DNA of 6,144 nt. Source: Desulfobacterales bacterium. GTDB taxonomy: Bacteria > Desulfobacterota > Desulfobulbia > Desulfobulbales > Desulfocapsaceae. Position 1 is the first letter of the stretch; each line of letters begins with the position of its first letter. Location: positions 1-6,144 of the forward strand of contig JABDPQ010000591.1 of the NCBI GenBank assembly GCA_013042695.1, given 5' to 3'. Below are positions 5,068 to 6,144 of this stretch, in pieces. Under the pieces are notes generated by a model, which worked only from the letters and a program-made list of their open reading frames with translations, did no database searches and was not told where the DNA came from. The position numbers and the translations under genes are program-made.

Positions 5068-6144
5068 CTAGCGGACACTCCAGGGTTTTGGAAGGAAAAG
5101 ATAGGCATAAACCCCAAGGGCATAGCGATCGGTCATTCCGGCAATATAGTCACAAACACGACGGTGCGCCGTTTTGTCATCCGGCCATTTGGCCGTATTT
5201 TCATCAAGATACCAGTCATCACCTTGTCGCCTAACAAGACCGTTTTCCATAAAATAGCGGTAAAGCTCCTTGATTATTCGCTGCGCTTTTTCAAATTCCT
5301 GATGTACGAGATAATAGCGGTAGACTCTGTCATATAAAAATGTTCTCAAATCTGTAATGGCCACCAGCATCGTCTCACTTATATGAAGTTTACCATCATC
5401 AGCGGTCAGGGTCTCAACAATGATGTCCCGCACCATACTGCCAATTCTCCGGGAGTGCCTATCCCCAACAATTTTTGTAATTCCTGAAGGCACATCATCT
5501 TCGGTGAGAATTCCCGCTCTTAAGGCATCGTCCAGGTCATGGTTTACGTAGGCAATAATGTCAGCAAGCCTGACTGTTTGGCCTTCGAGCGTAAGCGCCA
5601 GTTCAGATTTGGCATTTGGAATAATATCATTTCTGCCCTTGGAATGACGAGCAATTCCGTTGCGCACTTCATAGGTGAGATTAAGCCCGCGCCCCTTGTT
5701 CTCGAGGAAATCGACAACCCTGAGACTATGCAAGTGGTGACGGAATCCCCCCGGATGCAGCTCATTCAAGGTTGCTTCTCCCGCATGGCCAAAAGGAGTA
5801 TGCCCAAGATCATGTCCCAATGAAATAGCTTCGGTAAGCGGTTCATTTAAACAGAGTGCTGCAGAAATTGTCCGAGCAATCTGGGAAACTTCCAGGACAT
5901 GGGTCAGGCGCGTTCTATAATGATCTCCCGTTGGTGCCAGAAATACTTGCGTTTTATGCTTAAGCCGCCGGAAGGTTTTAGAGTGAATGATCCGGTCACG
6001 ATCTCGCTGGTATGGTAAACGGATATCACACACCTCTTCCTTTTCTGTAATCCGTCTTCCTTTGGAGTTATTATTGCGGGCAGCGTAAGGAGACAAAACC
6101 TGGTTTTCTCTGTCCTCAAGCTGTTGTTTTATCGATTTGCCTAT
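5068..6144 (-). CDS. Dgt-like dNTP triphosphohydrolase, HD domain (5' partial)
   Basis: It belongs to the dGTPase-like HD family, which splits dNTPs to deoxynucleoside plus triphosphate and helps set the dNTP pool in the cytoplasm. The frame is open to the window edge: the 16 codons before the TTG at 6096 read IGKSIKQQLEDRENQV, which matches the usual start region (QLE-RE---LSPYA), so the true start lies just outside. Counting from the edge, 358 residues are visible, near full family length. Metal-binding HD landmarks: H82 in RTRLTHVLEVSQIART, H111-D112 in LGHDLGHTPFGHAGE, and D195 or D203 in RLADIIAYVNHDLDDA. The conserved opening DIRLPYQRDRDRIIHSKTFRRLKHKTQ (40-66) is intact. The motif usually written HNxQS reads HHLHS (136-140), a change worth noting. 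The exact nucleotide preference cannot be read from sequence; many relatives are annotated only as dGTPase-like. It ends 190 bases before valS with no clear terminator, so read-through is possible. Confidence 0.95.
   Translation of the reverse strand: MGKSIKQQLEDRENQVLSPYAARNNNSKGRRITEKEEVCDIRLPYQRDRDRIIHSKTFRRLKHKTQVFLAPTGDHYRTRLTHVLEVSQIARTISAALCLNEPLTEAISLGHDLGHTPFGHAGEATLNELHPGGFRHHLHSLRVVDFLENKGRGLNLTYEVRNGIARHSKGRNDIIPNAKSELALTLEGQTVRLADIIAYVNHDLDDALRAGILTEDDVPSGITKIVGDRHSRRIGSMVRDIIVETLTADDGKLHISETMLVAITDLRTFLYDRVYRYYLVHQEFEKAQRIIKELYRYFMENGLVRRQGDDWYLDENTAKWPDDKTAHRRVCDYIAGMTDRYALGVYAYLFLPKPWSVR

Noticed and set aside
4864..5337. 157-codon plus-strand frame across the gap between the Dgt-like gene and valS
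   Set aside because: About half of it is antisense to the conserved Dgt-like coding sequence, and the rest shows no ribosome site or family signature.
5068..6144. Dgt-like gene as part of an anti-phage dNTP-depletion system
   Set aside because: The neighbours are ordinary housekeeping genes and the protein has the normal family layout; nothing nearby looks like a defence partner.

Overview
Every gene I can support lies on the minus strand. Read in the direction of transcription, from high to low coordinates, the order is: an HD-domain dNTP triphosphohydrolase (Dgt-like, 5' end cut by the window), valyl-tRNA synthetase (valS), quinolinate phosphoribosyltransferase (nadC), a small zinc-ribbon protein with a very acidic tail, and tRNA-Phe(GAA). 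The content is housekeeping: nucleotide pool control, aminoacylation, NAD synthesis and a tRNA. Base composition looks moderate and fairly even. The zinc-ribbon protein (opening MRCPKCGYISFD) and the style of the Dgt-like protein suggest a Gram-negative bacterium, most likely Desulfobacterota (delta-proteobacterial, perhaps Desulfobulbales-like). This is an impression from protein style, not a database result.

Layout. Positions 1-193 hold no gene. The left edge (1-66) carries several GGGTAC hexamers, and 125-160 holds a good intrinsic terminator for the tRNA. The tRNA is at 194-269, with a recognisable promoter at 287-315. The zinc-ribbon gene is at 348-1130, after a 129-base gap that holds a weak nadC terminator, a candidate promoter and an inverted repeat. 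nadC is at 1260-2105. The 99-base gap between valS and nadC is packed with three hairpins, one of which contains the valS stop codon. valS is at 2205-4877. The 190-base stretch between valS and the Dgt-like gene has -10-like boxes and an open in-frame extension with a run of five leucine codons. The Dgt-like gene runs from 5068 past the right edge.

The genes do not form one pathway. They look like neighbouring small transcription units or a loose operon, with gaps of 99-190 bases that carry their own signals. The tRNA has its own promoter and terminator and is probably transcribed alone. I see no defence system, CRISPR array, prophage or complete mobile element. The least explained items are the acidic zinc-ribbon protein with its repeated D-[LI]-x-F motif and the GGGTAC array at the left edge.
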